From: Tenacibaculum agarivorans
GTDB taxonomy: Bacteria > Bacteroidota > Bacteroidia > Flavobacteriales > Flavobacteriaceae
Assembly (NCBI RefSeq): GCF_001936575.1
Contig: NZ_MSMP01000007.1
Location: 124,001 to 188,000 of the forward strand
Length of the DNA stretch: 64,000 nucleotides
Direction of reading: 5' to 3'
Made by a program: the position numbers and the translations under genes. Below, piece after piece: positions 35,859-43,475 of this stretch (within the stretch, counting starts at the first letter, position 1; each line of letters starts with the position of its first letter). The notes below the pieces were generated by a model, which was given only the letters and a program-made list of their open reading frames with translations, had not been told where the DNA came from and searched no databases.

Positions 35859-35960
35859 CTAGTTATTTATTGCATAACTTGCTGCCTTTCCAGACTCCGC
35901 TAGTGCTTTTAAAAATTTTCTAGTAAAATCGTTAATCTTAATAAGTAATAATTTCCCCAT
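35859..35960 (-). CDS. Small amphipathic peptide gene (33 aa)
   Basis: ATG 35960 to TAG 35859 encodes a basic peptide starting MGKLLLIKINDFTRKFLKAL and ending with AESGKAASYAINN. It can form an amphipathic helix. Support for a real gene comes from its setting: exact -7 box TATCTTTG on the same strand (36000-36007), a purine-rich AAAGGGGATT about 12-20 bases before the ATG, and a strong terminator just after the stop. I recognise no family. A secreted or membrane-active peptide is possible but unproven. Confidence 0.6.
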   Translation of the reverse strand: MGKLLLIKINDFTRKFLKALAESGKAASYAINN

Positions 35961-35999
35961 GATACTTAATTTTAATCCCCTTTTGGTTGTTATTTATCA

Positions 36000-36007
36000 C
36001 AAAGATA
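36000..36007 (-). promoter_or_regulatory. -7 promoter element of the 33-aa peptide gene
   Basis: Read on the minus strand, TATCTTTG matches TAnnTTTG exactly, 40 bp before the ATG. A second match, TACATTTG, lies 10 bp further upstream. Confidence 0.5.
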
Positions 36008-36136
36008 TATCAAATGTATGCCTAAATATTTCAAATTTGTTTCACTACAAAACAAAAAATCAAAACATTATAAATCAATCACATAGGTGTAATAGATTTG
36101 AAAAATGTAACATATTCGGATGTTTTAGGACTGCAA

Positions 36137-36168
36137 ATAAAAAAGATGCTCAATCAAAATTAAGCACC
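36137..36168 (-). terminator. Intrinsic terminator of metK
   Basis: On the minus strand, GGTGCTTAAT and ATTGAGCATC form a stem (two wobble pairs) around a 4-base loop, followed by a run of T. It starts 32 bp after the metK stop. Confidence 0.8.
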
Positions 36169-36200
36169 TTTATATTATATTAAAAACGATTACTATCTAT

Positions 36201-37454
36201 TTATAGATCAAATACGTTTTTCACTTTATCTACATAATCTAACTTTTCCCAAGTAAATAATTCTACATCTAAAACTTTCTCTTGACCATTAGGTTGAACA
36301 AATGTTTTAGAAACTATTTCATTAGCTCTCCCCATATGTCCATAAGCAGCCGTTTCACTATACATTGGAGTTCTTAATTTTAATCTAGATTCTATAGCAT
36401 GAGGTCTCATGTCAAAAATTTCAGATACTTTTTCAGCGATTTCTCCATCTGATAATGAAACTTTTGAAGTTCCGTAAGTATCAACAAAAATCCCCATAGG
36501 TTCTACAACTCCAATAGCATAAGACACTTGCACTAAAACTTCATCTGCAACTCCTGCAGCTACTAAATTTTTAGCAATGTGACGTGTTGCATAAGCTGCA
36601 CTTCTATCTACTTTACTAGGATCTTTTCCTGAAAATGCACCTCCACCATGGGCTCCTTTTCCTCCATAAGTGTCTACTATAATTTTTCTTCCTGTCAATC
36701 CTGTGTCTCCATGAGGTCCTCCAATCACAAACTTCCCTGTAGGATTAATATGATATTTAATATCTTCATTAAATAACTTTTGGATTCCTTCAGGTAATTT
36801 AGCAACTACTCTTGGAATTAAAATTTCCTTAATATCTTTTCTAATTTTATCCAACATCACATCATCAGCTCCAAATTCATCATGTTGAGTAGAAACCACT
36901 ATAGCCTCAATACGTTGTGGTACATTATCATCAGAATATTCAATTGTTACCTGACTTTTAGCATCTGGTCTTAAATAATCTATGTCTTTTCCTTCTCTTC
37001 GTAAAGCTGCTAATTCTTTTAAAATTAAATGAGATAAATCTAATGCAAGAGGCATATAGTTCTCCGTCTCATTTGTTGCATAACCAAACATCATCCCCTG
37101 ATCACCAGCTCCTTGCTCTTCTTTCTTAGCCCTATCAACTCCTCTATTTATATCATCAGATTGTTCATGTATTGCAGAAAAAACTCCACATGAATTCCCA
37201 TCAAACATATATTCACTCTTAGTATATCCAATTTTGTTAATTACATTTCTAGTAATTTTTTGAACATCTAAATAAATATTAGACTTTACTTCTCCAGCTA
37301 AAACTACTTGACCTGTTGTAACCAATGTTTCACAGGCTACTTTTGCATCTGGATCAAACGCTAAAAAATTATCTATTAAAGCATCGCTAATTTGATCAGC
37401 TACTTTATCTGGGTGTCCTTCAGACACACTTTCTGAGGTAAAAAAATATGGCAT
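36201..37454 (-). CDS. metK: S-adenosylmethionine synthetase
   Basis: MetK makes S-adenosylmethionine from methionine and ATP. The 417-residue protein has the N-terminal [15 protein letters not shown], the hexapeptide-type [12 protein letters not shown] and the P-loop-like [22 protein letters not shown], all diagnostic. The leader is unusually long: an exact -7 promoter box (37594-37601) lies about 140 bp before the ATG, and the leader holds a SAM-II-like riboswitch structure (37532-37583). This would let the gene turn down when SAM is abundant. Confidence 0.97.
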   Translation of the reverse strand: MPYFFTSESVSEGHPDKVADQISDALIDNFLAFDPDAKVACETLVTTGQVVLAGEVKSNIYLDVQKITRNVINKIGYTKSEYMFDGNSCGVFSAIHEQSDDINRGVDRAKKEEQGAGDQGMMFGYATNETENYMPLALDLSHLILKELAALRREGKDIDYLRPDAKSQVTIEYSDDNVPQRIEAIVVSTQHDEFGADDVMLDKIRKDIKEILIPRVVAKLPEGIQKLFNEDIKYHINPTGKFVIGGPHGDTGLTGRKIIVDTYGGKGAHGGGAFSGKDPSKVDRSAAYATRHIAKNLVAAGVADEVLVQVSYAIGVVEPMGIFVDTYGTSKVSLSDGEIAEKVSEIFDMRPHAIESRLKLRTPMYSETAAYGHMGRANEIVSKTFVQPNGQEKVLDVELFTWEKLDYVDKVKNVFDL

Positions 37455-37531
37455 ATTTATATTGCTTCTATAATTTTAATAAATTGAAAAACTTTATGAG
37501 GTATAATTGGTCGTAAAAGAAAGCTAACATT

Positions 37532-37583
37532 ACTGTTTTAGCATTTTTTTACGAGGTCGCAATCAGAACAAATCTTTCCTCAA
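37532..37583 (-). ncRNA. Candidate SAM-II-type riboswitch in the metK leader
   Basis: On the minus strand, GAGG (37581-37578) pairs with CCTC (37556-37553). The loop contains GATTTG...CTGATTGC, and the 3' side reads CGTAAAAAAATGCTAAAACA. This order (stem, GATTT, ATTGC, stem, then GT-A-rich-TG-CTAAAA) is that of SAM-II aptamers, whose 3' AGCTAAAA segment forms the pseudoknot. The leader begins within a few bases of it, given the -7 box at 37594-37601. A nested hairpin downstream (CGTAAAA... GCTAA ... TTAGC ... TTTTACG, about 37512-37552) overlaps the aptamer 3' side and could be the alternative fold. Recognised by eye, not by covariance model. Confidence 0.6.
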
Positions 37584-37593
37584 AAAAGCGGGA

Positions 37594-37601
37594 CAAATTT
37601 A
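37594..37601 (-). promoter_or_regulatory. -7 promoter element of metK
   Basis: TAAATTTG on the minus strand matches TAnnTTTG exactly and places the transcript start just before the riboswitch-like structure. Confidence 0.6.
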
Positions 37602-37745
37602 ATATATATTTATATCACTTTAAAAATTATACTCACATATATTTAAAAAATTGATATTTAGATAAAAAAAACCAATCTCTAGCGCATTGATAAAAGTGAA
37701 ATAAATTACTACATTTGTAATTATAAATACATAAAAGGCAAAAGA

Positions 37746-38063
37746 ATGGCATTAGAAATTACAGATACATCATTTGAAGAAATAGTACTAAAATCAGATA
37801 AACCTGTTTTAGTTGATTTCTGGGCAACTTGGTGTGGCCCATGTAGAATGGTTGGACCTATCATTGACGAAATTAGCGAAGAATATGAAGGTAAAGCAGT
37901 GGTTGGAAAGGTTGATGTAGATGCAAATCAAGAATTTGCAGCTAAATATGGTGTAAGAAATATCCCAACTGTACTAGTATTCAAAAATGGTGAAGTAGTA
38001 GCAAAACAAGTAGGTGCTGCTCCTAAAAAGGCATATACTGATAAAATTGAAGCTGCATTATAA
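37746..38063 (+). CDS. trxA: Thioredoxin
   Basis: The 105-residue protein is a canonical cytoplasmic thioredoxin: FWATWCGPCRMVGP with redox cysteines C30 and C33, the buried aspartate in VDFW, and cis-proline in NIPTVLVFKNGE. It reduces ribonucleotide reductase, peroxiredoxins and DsbD. It ends at a terminator that overlaps the leader of the next gene. Confidence 0.97.
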   Translation: MALEITDTSFEEIVLKSDKPVLVDFWATWCGPCRMVGPIIDEISEEYEGKAVVGKVDVDANQEFAAKYGVRNIPTVLVFKNGEVVAKQVGAAPKKAYTDKIEAAL

Positions 38064-38085
38064 GCTTGAATATTTAAAATTAAAT

Positions 38086-38120
38086 AAAAAAGGTTTGACA
38101 AATGTCAAACCTTTTTTATT
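38086..38120 (+). terminator. Intrinsic terminator after trxA
   Basis: AAAGGTTTGACA (38089-38100) pairs with TGTCAAACCTTT (38103-38114), followed by T-run, 9 bp before the ATG of the DUF58 gene. It argues against an upstream start for that gene. Confidence 0.9.
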
Positions 38121-38128
38121 TTCGGATA

Positions 38129-39052
38129 ATGGGAATAGAACTTTCACAACTTAAAGACTCAGAAATAAAAAATCTTGACCTACTTGCTAAACAAGTGGTT
38201 GAAGGTTTCATAACAGGAATGCATAAAAGTCCATTTCATGGATTCTCAGTTGAGTTTTCGGAACACAAACTTTACAACAAAGGTGAAAGTACAAGACATA
38301 TCGATTGGAAGCTTTTTGCAAAAACAGAAAAACTATACACCAAAAAATATGAAGAAGAAACAAACTTGAGATGTCATATTATTATCGACAACTCTTCTTC
38401 TATGCATTATCCAATCAAAAGCACGCAACAATTAAATGATTTAAATAAAATTGGTTTCTCGGCTGTTGCTGCTGCTTCTCTAATTGAAATTTTAAAAAAA
38501 CAACGAGATGCGGTAGGTTTAAGTATTTATTCAGACACCTATGAATATTATGCTCCAGAAAAAGGAAGTGAAAGACACCGAAAGCTACTTGTAAGCCAAT
38601 TAGAGCAATTATTAATCTCAAAAGCTACATCTACTACCGAAACATATAAATATCTACATGAGATCGCAGAGAAAATACATAGAAGGTCTTTAATATTTGT
38701 TTTTACAGATATGTTTCAAACCAATAAAGATCATGAGGAGCTTTTTAATGCACTTAGACATTTAAAACACAACAAGCACGAAGTAATTTTATTTCATACT
38801 TATGATAAACAACTTGAAGTTAATTTTAATTTTGATAATACACCTAAAAAATTCATAGATATTGAAACCAAACAGGAAATTAATATCTATGCCGATACTG
38901 TAAAAGACAACTATAAAGAATCTATAGAGTTATTTTTCAAAGAATTAAAAAACAAATGTCTTCAGTATAAGATTAGCTATGTACCTGTTGATATTAATGA
39001 AGGTTACTCCAAAATTCTTACCTCTTATTTGGTAAGCAGAAATAAATTTTAA
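38129..39052 (+). CDS. DUF58 domain protein (MoxR-system partner type)
   Basis: The start is the ATG at 38129, since the in-frame codons upstream lie in the trxA terminator. The 307-residue protein has the DUF58 core near the N-terminus (ESTRHIDWKLFAKTEKLYTK) followed by a von Willebrand A-like domain with a degenerate MIDAS motif (IIDNSSSMHYP, then FVFTDMF). DUF58 proteins are usually encoded with a MoxR AAA+ ATPase and help insert metals or assemble complexes. No MoxR gene adjoins here, so it is separated from its usual partner. Confidence 0.87.
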   Translation: MGIELSQLKDSEIKNLDLLAKQVVEGFITGMHKSPFHGFSVEFSEHKLYNKGESTRHIDWKLFAKTEKLYTKKYEEETNLRCHIIIDNSSSMHYPIKSTQQLNDLNKIGFSAVAAASLIEILKKQRDAVGLSIYSDTYEYYAPEKGSERHRKLLVSQLEQLLISKATSTTETYKYLHEIAEKIHRRSLIFVFTDMFQTNKDHEELFNALRHLKHNKHEVILFHTYDKQLEVNFNFDNTPKKFIDIETKQEINIYADTVKDNYKESIELFFKELKNKCLQYKISYVPVDINEGYSKILTSYLVSRNKF

Positions 39053-39118
39053 TTTTTTTTTTAAAAAAGTTTGCAGAATCGAAAAAGCGTCTTATATTTG
39101 CACCCGCATTACAGCAAC

Positions 39119-39192
39119 GGTCTGGTAGTTCAGCTGGTTAGAATACATGCCTGTCACGCATGGGGTCGCGGGTTCGAGTCCCGTCCAGACCG
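39119..39192 (+). tRNA. tRNA-Asp (GTC)
   Basis: The 74-nt cloverleaf has acceptor arms GGTCTGG and CCAGACC with discriminator G, a D-loop with AGTTCAGCTGGTT, anticodon loop CTGTCAC (anticodon GTC) and T-loop GGTTCGAGTCC. CCA is not encoded. A terminator follows. Confidence 0.98.
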
Positions 39193-39194
39193 CG

Positions 39195-39227
39195 AAAAGC
39201 TTCTCAAATTTTGAGAAGCTTTTTTTA
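39195..39227 (+). terminator. Terminator after tRNA-Asp
   Basis: AAAGCTTCTCAAA pairs with TTTGAGAAGCTTT, followed by a T-run. Confidence 0.9.
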
Positions 39228-39288
39228 TTTTAAATACTTCACTTCAAAAAGAACATATTTTTTTGTAGATCAAAATCTTACATTTTGT

Positions 39289-39309
39289 AATACTAAATAT
39301 TTTAGTATT
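39289..39309. promoter_or_regulatory. Perfect inverted repeat upstream of the orphan parA-like gene
   Basis: AATACTAAA and TTTAGTATT form perfect 9-bp arms around TAT. A further half-site TTTAGTA follows at about 39310. It ends 22 bp before the start codon, fitting an autoregulatory operator or a ParA-partner site. Confidence 0.55.
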
Positions 39310-39331
39310 TTTAGTACTGTAATTTAAACAG

Positions 39332-40456
39332 TTGATACATAAAGTGGGAAAAGCTATAGCTATCTGTAACCAAAAAGGCGGTGTAGGTAAAACTACTACT
39401 TGTGTTAACTTATCTGCTGCTTTAGGAATACTTGAGAAAAAGGTTTTAGTTGTAGATACTGACCCACAAGCCAATGCATCTGTATCTTTTGGTTATTCTT
39501 CTAAAAAAACAAATAATCCTGCATTACAGTTTATGAATTTTATTTCTGTCATAAGAAATAACATCATTAAAACTAAATCTCCTAATGTTGATTTATTGCC
39601 CTTTATTGAAGATTTAAACTTTTTTGAACCCTCAGAAACATCAAAATTCAAAAAAGCAATTCAAACTATAAGCAATTCATACGATTATGTACTTATAGAT
39701 TGTGTTCCTTTTTTTAAACGAAAAAACTTAGAAATCCTAGAAAGTTCTGATTCAGTAATAATTCCTGTACAATGTGATTATTATGCTTTGGAAGGATTAC
39801 ATCAATTTTTAAAGACTGTACGATTTGTACAAAAAAACTTAAATAGCAAATTATACATAGAAGGTTTTTTACTAACAATGTATGACAAAAGATTGAACCT
39901 CTCGAGAAAAGTTGAAGATTATGTCCGTAGCTATTTTGACAACCTTGTGTTTAACACACTTATACAAAGAAGTTCTAAGATAACTCAAGCCCCAAGTTAT
40001 GGAGAAACCATTTTAGAATATGATATTAGCAGCAAGGGAGCAAAAGCTTATCTACAACTAGCTACTGAGATTATAGCTAAAGAGCCTGTTGCTGAACAAG
40101 TCCATGACTTTTCTATCCTTCCTGAAGAAAGTGAATGTATTTTTCAAAATAAAACATTAGCTAATCAAAATGGTTTAGAAGCTAAACATGATAGTATTTT
40201 TGAAAAAATCCTACACCCAAATGAAACAATCCCAAACCTAAACACTTCAAAATTCCCTAAAAACTTTGATGCATTAATCAATTTAAATAAATTCTATATT
40301 GAAAAAATAATGGGACCTTGCTACAAAAACCACTTCGGTAACATTTGGATTTATAGGATTAAAAATTCAAATATTTTTAAGAAGAGATTTCTATTCCTAT
40401 ACTTCAAAAATAATATTGTTACACACTTTGACACTAAATGGTTTATTAAGCTATAA
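39332..40456 (+). CDS. Orphan ParA-family ATPase with a C-terminal extension
   Basis: The protein has a deviant Walker A, NQKGGVGKTTT (residues 13-23), Walker A' VDTDPQANAS, and a Walker B region LIDCVPFFKR in which the usual 'DCPPSLG' is altered. Residues 1-255 are the ParA/Soj fold. The last 110 residues are an extension rich in N, K, F and I that I do not recognise. The start is a TTG at 39332, or possibly the GTG at 39344. There is no ParB gene next to it, unlike the usual parAB pair, so it may position some other cargo. A perfect inverted repeat sits just upstream. Confidence 0.85.
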   Translation: MIHKVGKAIAICNQKGGVGKTTTCVNLSAALGILEKKVLVVDTDPQANASVSFGYSSKKTNNPALQFMNFISVIRNNIIKTKSPNVDLLPFIEDLNFFEPSETSKFKKAIQTISNSYDYVLIDCVPFFKRKNLEILESSDSVIIPVQCDYYALEGLHQFLKTVRFVQKNLNSKLYIEGFLLTMYDKRLNLSRKVEDYVRSYFDNLVFNTLIQRSSKITQAPSYGETILEYDISSKGAKAYLQLATEIIAKEPVAEQVHDFSILPEESECIFQNKTLANQNGLEAKHDSIFEKILHPNETIPNLNTSKFPKNFDALINLNKFYIEKIMGPCYKNHFGNIWIYRIKNSNIFKKRFLFLYFKNNIVTHFDTKWFIKL

Positions 40457-40682
40457 AAGCACATTAAATAAACTCATTCTAATCAACGCTAAAGCACTGT
40501 AAACTTTAGCACAAACAAATTCCTTTATCTAAATTTGAAGTATAAAGAAATTAAATGCGTTTATACAAAACGAATAACAGTTAAAAAAAACACAAACAAT
40601 TAGTTAGAGGATTTCTTTTCCATTAATATTTCTCGTAGTTTTATTTGATTAGGGATTAGTTTTTCTTTTCTCTTTTAAGCAG

Positions 40683-40709
40683 AGGACCAATTTTAAGATT
40701 GGTCCTTTT
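40683..40709 (+). terminator. Intrinsic terminator upstream of the thiF-like gene
   Basis: AGGACCAAT (40683-40691) pairs with ATTGGTCCT (40698-40706), followed by TTTT. It insulates the thiF-like gene from parA and lies 226 bp past the parA stop. Confidence 0.85.
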
Positions 40710-40738
40710 CTAAATATTAACAGTATTAGTTAAATACA

Positions 40739-40754
40739 CTAAACTTTTGTGTAG
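40739..40754 (+). promoter_or_regulatory. Lux-box-like operator upstream of the thiF-like gene
   Basis: CTAAACTTTTGTGTAG matches 13 of 16 positions of the perfect palindrome at 42502-42517. It ends 22 bp before the -7 box TATCTTTG (40777-40784), the same gap as at the other site, and replaces a normal -33 element, as expected for an activator that contacts RNA polymerase. Confidence 0.65.
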
Positions 40755-40776
40755 TACAATATCACTAGCAAGCAAT

Positions 40777-40784
40777 TATCTTTG
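40777..40784 (+). promoter_or_regulatory. -7 promoter element of the thiF-like gene
   Basis: TATCTTTG matches TAnnTTTG exactly, 16 bp before the ATG. No TTTG stands at the -33 position. Confidence 0.6.
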
Positions 40785-40800
40785 ATATAAACCATAAGAA

Positions 40801-41577
40801 ATGATACAACAAACAGAACATCGCTATATCAGAAATAGATTATACATATCAGACCAAGAACAGCAACAGATAAAAGATTATTCTATAATTTTAGCTGGAT
40901 CTGGTATTGGTAGCATAATTGCTGAGTGCGCATTAAGATTAGGTTTTGAACGTATTACTATAATAGATGGTGATCAAGTTGAGTTATCAAATTTAAATCG
41001 ACAAAATTATACTGAAGAAGACATAACTAGAGATAAAGTAGAAGCCATAAAAGACCGATTATTAGCTATAAATAGCGAAGCTACTATTACCGTTTTTGAT
41101 GAATTCATCACTGAAAATAATATAAGAGGTTGTATTGAGGGACACCAAATAGCTATTAATGCACTAGATTTCTCCTCTGAAATCCCTCTATTATTTGATC
41201 AAATTTGTCAAGAAAACAACATTCCTGTAATCCATCCTTATAATCTTGGCTGGGGCGGCTTGGTAACTGTTATTTGCCCTAAGGGTCCATCTTTGGATAT
41301 TTTAAAGAGAGCAGATGAAGAAGAGTTTAATGAAATAAATGTGGTAAAATACGCTACTAGTTATTTAAAGTTCTGGGGAAGCCCACACGATTGGATCGAT
41401 GATATTTTAGAAAAATATAGTAACGAGAAAAAAAATCTACCTCCTCCTCAATTACCAATTGCTTCTTGGACAGTGGCAGGAATGACCACGCATTTACTTT
41501 TTAATATAGCCACTCAAAAAGAATGTAAAACATTTCCAGAATTTTACATATCAACCATTATGGGAGATTTAAGCTAA
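40801..41577 (+). CDS. ThiF/MoeB-family E1-like adenylyltransferase
   Basis: The 258-residue protein has the E1 fold: nucleotide-binding AGSGIGSIIAECALRLG, then IIDGDQVELSNLNRQ with the ATP-contacting residues, TRDKVEAIKDRL, and a C-terminal SWTVAGMTTHLLFNIAT like the membrane-facing helix of MoeB and ThiF. It lacks the zinc CxxC pairs of ThiF/MoeB, so it is a specialised member. E1 enzymes adenylate the C-terminal carboxylate of small proteins or peptides (as MccB does). There is no ThiS or MoaD gene nearby, so the substrate is unknown. Its lux-box-like operator links it to the genes at 41679 and 42568. Confidence 0.85.
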   Translation: MIQQTEHRYIRNRLYISDQEQQQIKDYSIILAGSGIGSIIAECALRLGFERITIIDGDQVELSNLNRQNYTEEDITRDKVEAIKDRLLAINSEATITVFDEFITENNIRGCIEGHQIAINALDFSSEIPLLFDQICQENNIPVIHPYNLGWGGLVTVICPKGPSLDILKRADEEEFNEINVVKYATSYLKFWGSPHDWIDDILEKYSNEKKNLPPPQLPIASWTVAGMTTHLLFNIATQKECKTFPEFYISTIMGDLS

Positions 41578-41678
41578 CACAAACCTTAAACAAGTTTTTA
41601 ATTAATTTTATAAAAGAATAGTATTTCCCGATACGATCCAGTATCGGGATTACTTGTAGTAGTAGCATTCTCGTTAAA

Positions 41679-42437
41679 TTAAATAAGCCTATTATTAGTT
41701 ACATACACAATAGCTTCAGATATATTGACTACTTCTAGTTTATCAAACAATTTCCTTCTATGAAATTTCACTGTATCTGGTGATACAAATATGGCTTCAG
41801 CAATTTCATTAATTTTATAACCCCTGATTGAATAACGTAAAATTTCTTTTTCTCTACTGGATAACGTAATTCTTTCCTTTGTTCTCCAAAAGTCTCCATC
41901 TAGGTCATATTCAAACACTTTATTATCACCCTTCTTGTACACCTTAATATTTCCAGAATCTTGTTCAGCAGATAACGAAATAATACAAATAGCTTTCCAA
42001 ATCTTCCCTTCTTTAGTTAAAAAAAGAGGAGTTAATTTTTGATTGATTAATAATTCTTTACCATCATTATTTTTTAAATGAAAATCGTAAGAAATCATAT
42101 GATTTTTTCTTTCCTCTAATGGAATGGTTTCATAAAAATCAAAACCAATTGTATTTATTTTCAGTAAGAGATCTAAATCTGTTTTAGTTACATACTTAAA
42201 ATAAAATGCATATCCCATTTCTACAACTTCCTCCGCTGTATGCCCGCACAAAAACAAAGGATTATCAGAAACATACTCAAAACCCTTTTTCTGATAATCT
42301 ATGATATATATACTCTTATATGTTGTTCTTGCAAAAGCCTTAACAGGCTCTAAATAATTGACTGTTTGCATGTACTCAAAATCAGAAATCTGATTAACGG
42401 TATTTTTATTAGAAAAAAAATCGTTAATTCTGGCCAT
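41679..42437 (-). CDS. PAS-LuxR-type transcriptional regulator
   Basis: A PAS-like sensor region (about residues 15-150, with YIIDYQKKGFEYVSDNPLFLCG and AEEVVEMGYAFYFKYV) is followed by a LuxR/NarL helix-turn-helix (SSREKEILRYSIRGYKINEI and the rest: AEAIFVSPDTVKFHRRKLFDKL). There is no receiver domain. I choose the ATG at 42437, not the TTG at 42464, because an exact -7 box (TATCTTTG on this strand, 42466-42473) would place the transcript start downstream of that TTG. It is divergent from the acyltransferase gene, with the palindrome in between, and is the likely binder of both operators. Confidence 0.9.
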   Translation of the reverse strand: MARINDFFSNKNTVNQISDFEYMQTVNYLEPVKAFARTTYKSIYIIDYQKKGFEYVSDNPLFLCGHTAEEVVEMGYAFYFKYVTKTDLDLLLKINTIGFDFYETIPLEERKNHMISYDFHLKNNDGKELLINQKLTPLFLTKEGKIWKAICIISLSAEQDSGNIKVYKKGDNKVFEYDLDGDFWRTKERITLSSREKEILRYSIRGYKINEIAEAIFVSPDTVKFHRRKLFDKLEVVNISEAIVYVTNNRLI

Positions 42438-42465
42438 AAATAAGTTGCTGTAATAGTTAGACAAT

Positions 42466-42473
42466 CAAAGATA
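42466..42473 (-). promoter_or_regulatory. -7 promoter element of the LuxR-type gene
   Basis: On the minus strand TATCTTTG matches TAnnTTTG exactly. The palindrome at 42502-42517 is 28 bp upstream of it, so autoregulation is possible. Confidence 0.55.
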
Positions 42474-42501
42474 TCCTTTTTTTTACTCAATAACAATGAT
42501 A

Positions 42502-42517
42502 CTACACTTAAGTGTAG
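42502..42517. promoter_or_regulatory. Lux-box-like perfect palindrome between the luxR-like and acyltransferase genes
   Basis: CTACACTTAAGTGTAG is a perfect 16-bp palindrome. On the plus strand it ends 22 bp before TAGTTTTA (42540-42547, one mismatch to TAnnTTTG), exactly as the related site ends 22 bp before its -7 box at 40777. Sequence similarity to the thiF-like site extends beyond the palindrome (CAAT, TCAC). Confidence 0.75.
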
Positions 42518-42567
42518 CAATTCACATATAATACCTAGATAGTTTTAAAGCCTAAATACTTAAAATT

Positions 42568-43242
42568 ATGATTACTAAAAACTATCACTTAGAGAGATTA
42601 TCAAAAAATCAGGTTTCTAATCTTGCAGAATTTATTGTTTTAGAAAACTTCAAACACCACACTAATCAAGTCCCTAAAAACTATCAAAATGAAGTAAACG
42701 ACATCCATCAAGAAGAGATGAAATTCTTTCATAATGCTGAAATTTTTGTCTCTAAAGACTTACTCGGTACAATCAATGGTGCTATCAGAGTTTTAAAATG
42801 GAATTATAAAGATATACTTCCTATTGAAAAAATTTTTGGGATAAACCCACTAAACTATATTGTAAATAAAAATGTAAATCACATTTATCACATTGGAAGG
42901 TTTGCCATTAATAGTAGCTTAAGAGACATTAACCTATTTAAAAAATTAATGCTTTGTGCTATTGCTCCAGTTTGTAAAGACCAAAACAATATTGCTTTTG
43001 CAGAATGCGATAACAAACTTTTAAGAGTACTTAATTTACTCGGTATTAAAGCTGAAATTGTTGGTGAATCTATACATTACTTAGGGTCTGAAACTATCCC
43101 CATAGCACTTACCTATGATGGATTAATCAATTTTTTAAATACGAATAAACGTTTATTAAACGAACTCGAGCATGAAACAACAACTACTTTATCTAATAGA
43201 ACAGCTTTATTAAATACTGATTACACTTATTCGGTAGCATAA
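42568..43242 (+). CDS. FeeM/autoinducer-synthase-like acyltransferase (GNAT fold)
   Basis: The 224-residue protein has the layout of N-acyl amino acid synthases and LuxI-like enzymes: FVSKDLLGTINGAIRVLKWN early, YHIGRFAINSSLRDINLFKK in the centre, where the conserved 'RFAV' element sits, and ECDNKLLRVLNLLGIKAEIVG then IHYLGSETIPIAL at the end, as in FeeM. It should transfer an acyl chain from ACP or CoA to a small amine, making a lipid signal or surfactant. Substrates are unknown. The adjacent LuxR-type regulator and the palindrome just upstream support a signalling role. Confidence 0.7.
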   Translation: MITKNYHLERLSKNQVSNLAEFIVLENFKHHTNQVPKNYQNEVNDIHQEEMKFFHNAEIFVSKDLLGTINGAIRVLKWNYKDILPIEKIFGINPLNYIVNKNVNHIYHIGRFAINSSLRDINLFKKLMLCAIAPVCKDQNNIAFAECDNKLLRVLNLLGIKAEIVGESIHYLGSETIPIALTYDGLINFLNTNKRLLNELEHETTTTLSNRTALLNTDYTYSVA

Positions 43243-43419
43243 ATCATCTACACACAAACTATATGGTATTAATCAACTGAAAACAAAACATATGAATCAT
43301 TATTCTTTTGCATAAAACATTATTTTACATGCAATTAAAGCGCTGTCTTTTCTTATTTTGAAATATTTTCACTCTTTTTTTATAATTATCGTAAAAATTA
43401 AAAAATCGAACACCTTTAA

Positions 43420-43450
43420 TTTGTTTTTATCAATTTAATATATAGATTTG
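43420..43450 (+). promoter_or_regulatory. Promoter of the aromatic amino acid operon
   Basis: TTTG (43420-43423) and TAGATTTG (43443-43450) match the Bacteroidota -33 and -7 elements with the standard 19-bp spacer. Transcription would start about 20 bp before the leader-peptide ATG. Confidence 0.7.
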
Positions 43451-43475
43451 TTTCGAATTAATTAAAGAAATTATT

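Larger units (their letters stand above)
40457..40800. other. Spacer between parA-like and thiF-like genes
   Basis: The spacer holds a terminator (40683-40709), an operator-like palindrome (40739-40754), a -7 box (40777-40784) and a possible 9-codon ORF (40555-40584, MRLYKTNNS) that is unsupported by other signals. The stretch 40600-40680 is T-rich, and I see no gene in it. Confidence 0.5.

Noticed and set aside
37455..37601. SAM-I (S-box) riboswitch before metK
   Set aside because: The long S-box helices and the conserved GAAACCCGGCAACC-type core are absent; only a SAM-II-like pattern fits.
42435..42464. TTG start at 42464 for the LuxR-type gene
   Set aside because: The exact -7 box at 42466-42473 would start transcription beyond it, so the ATG at 42437 is preferred.
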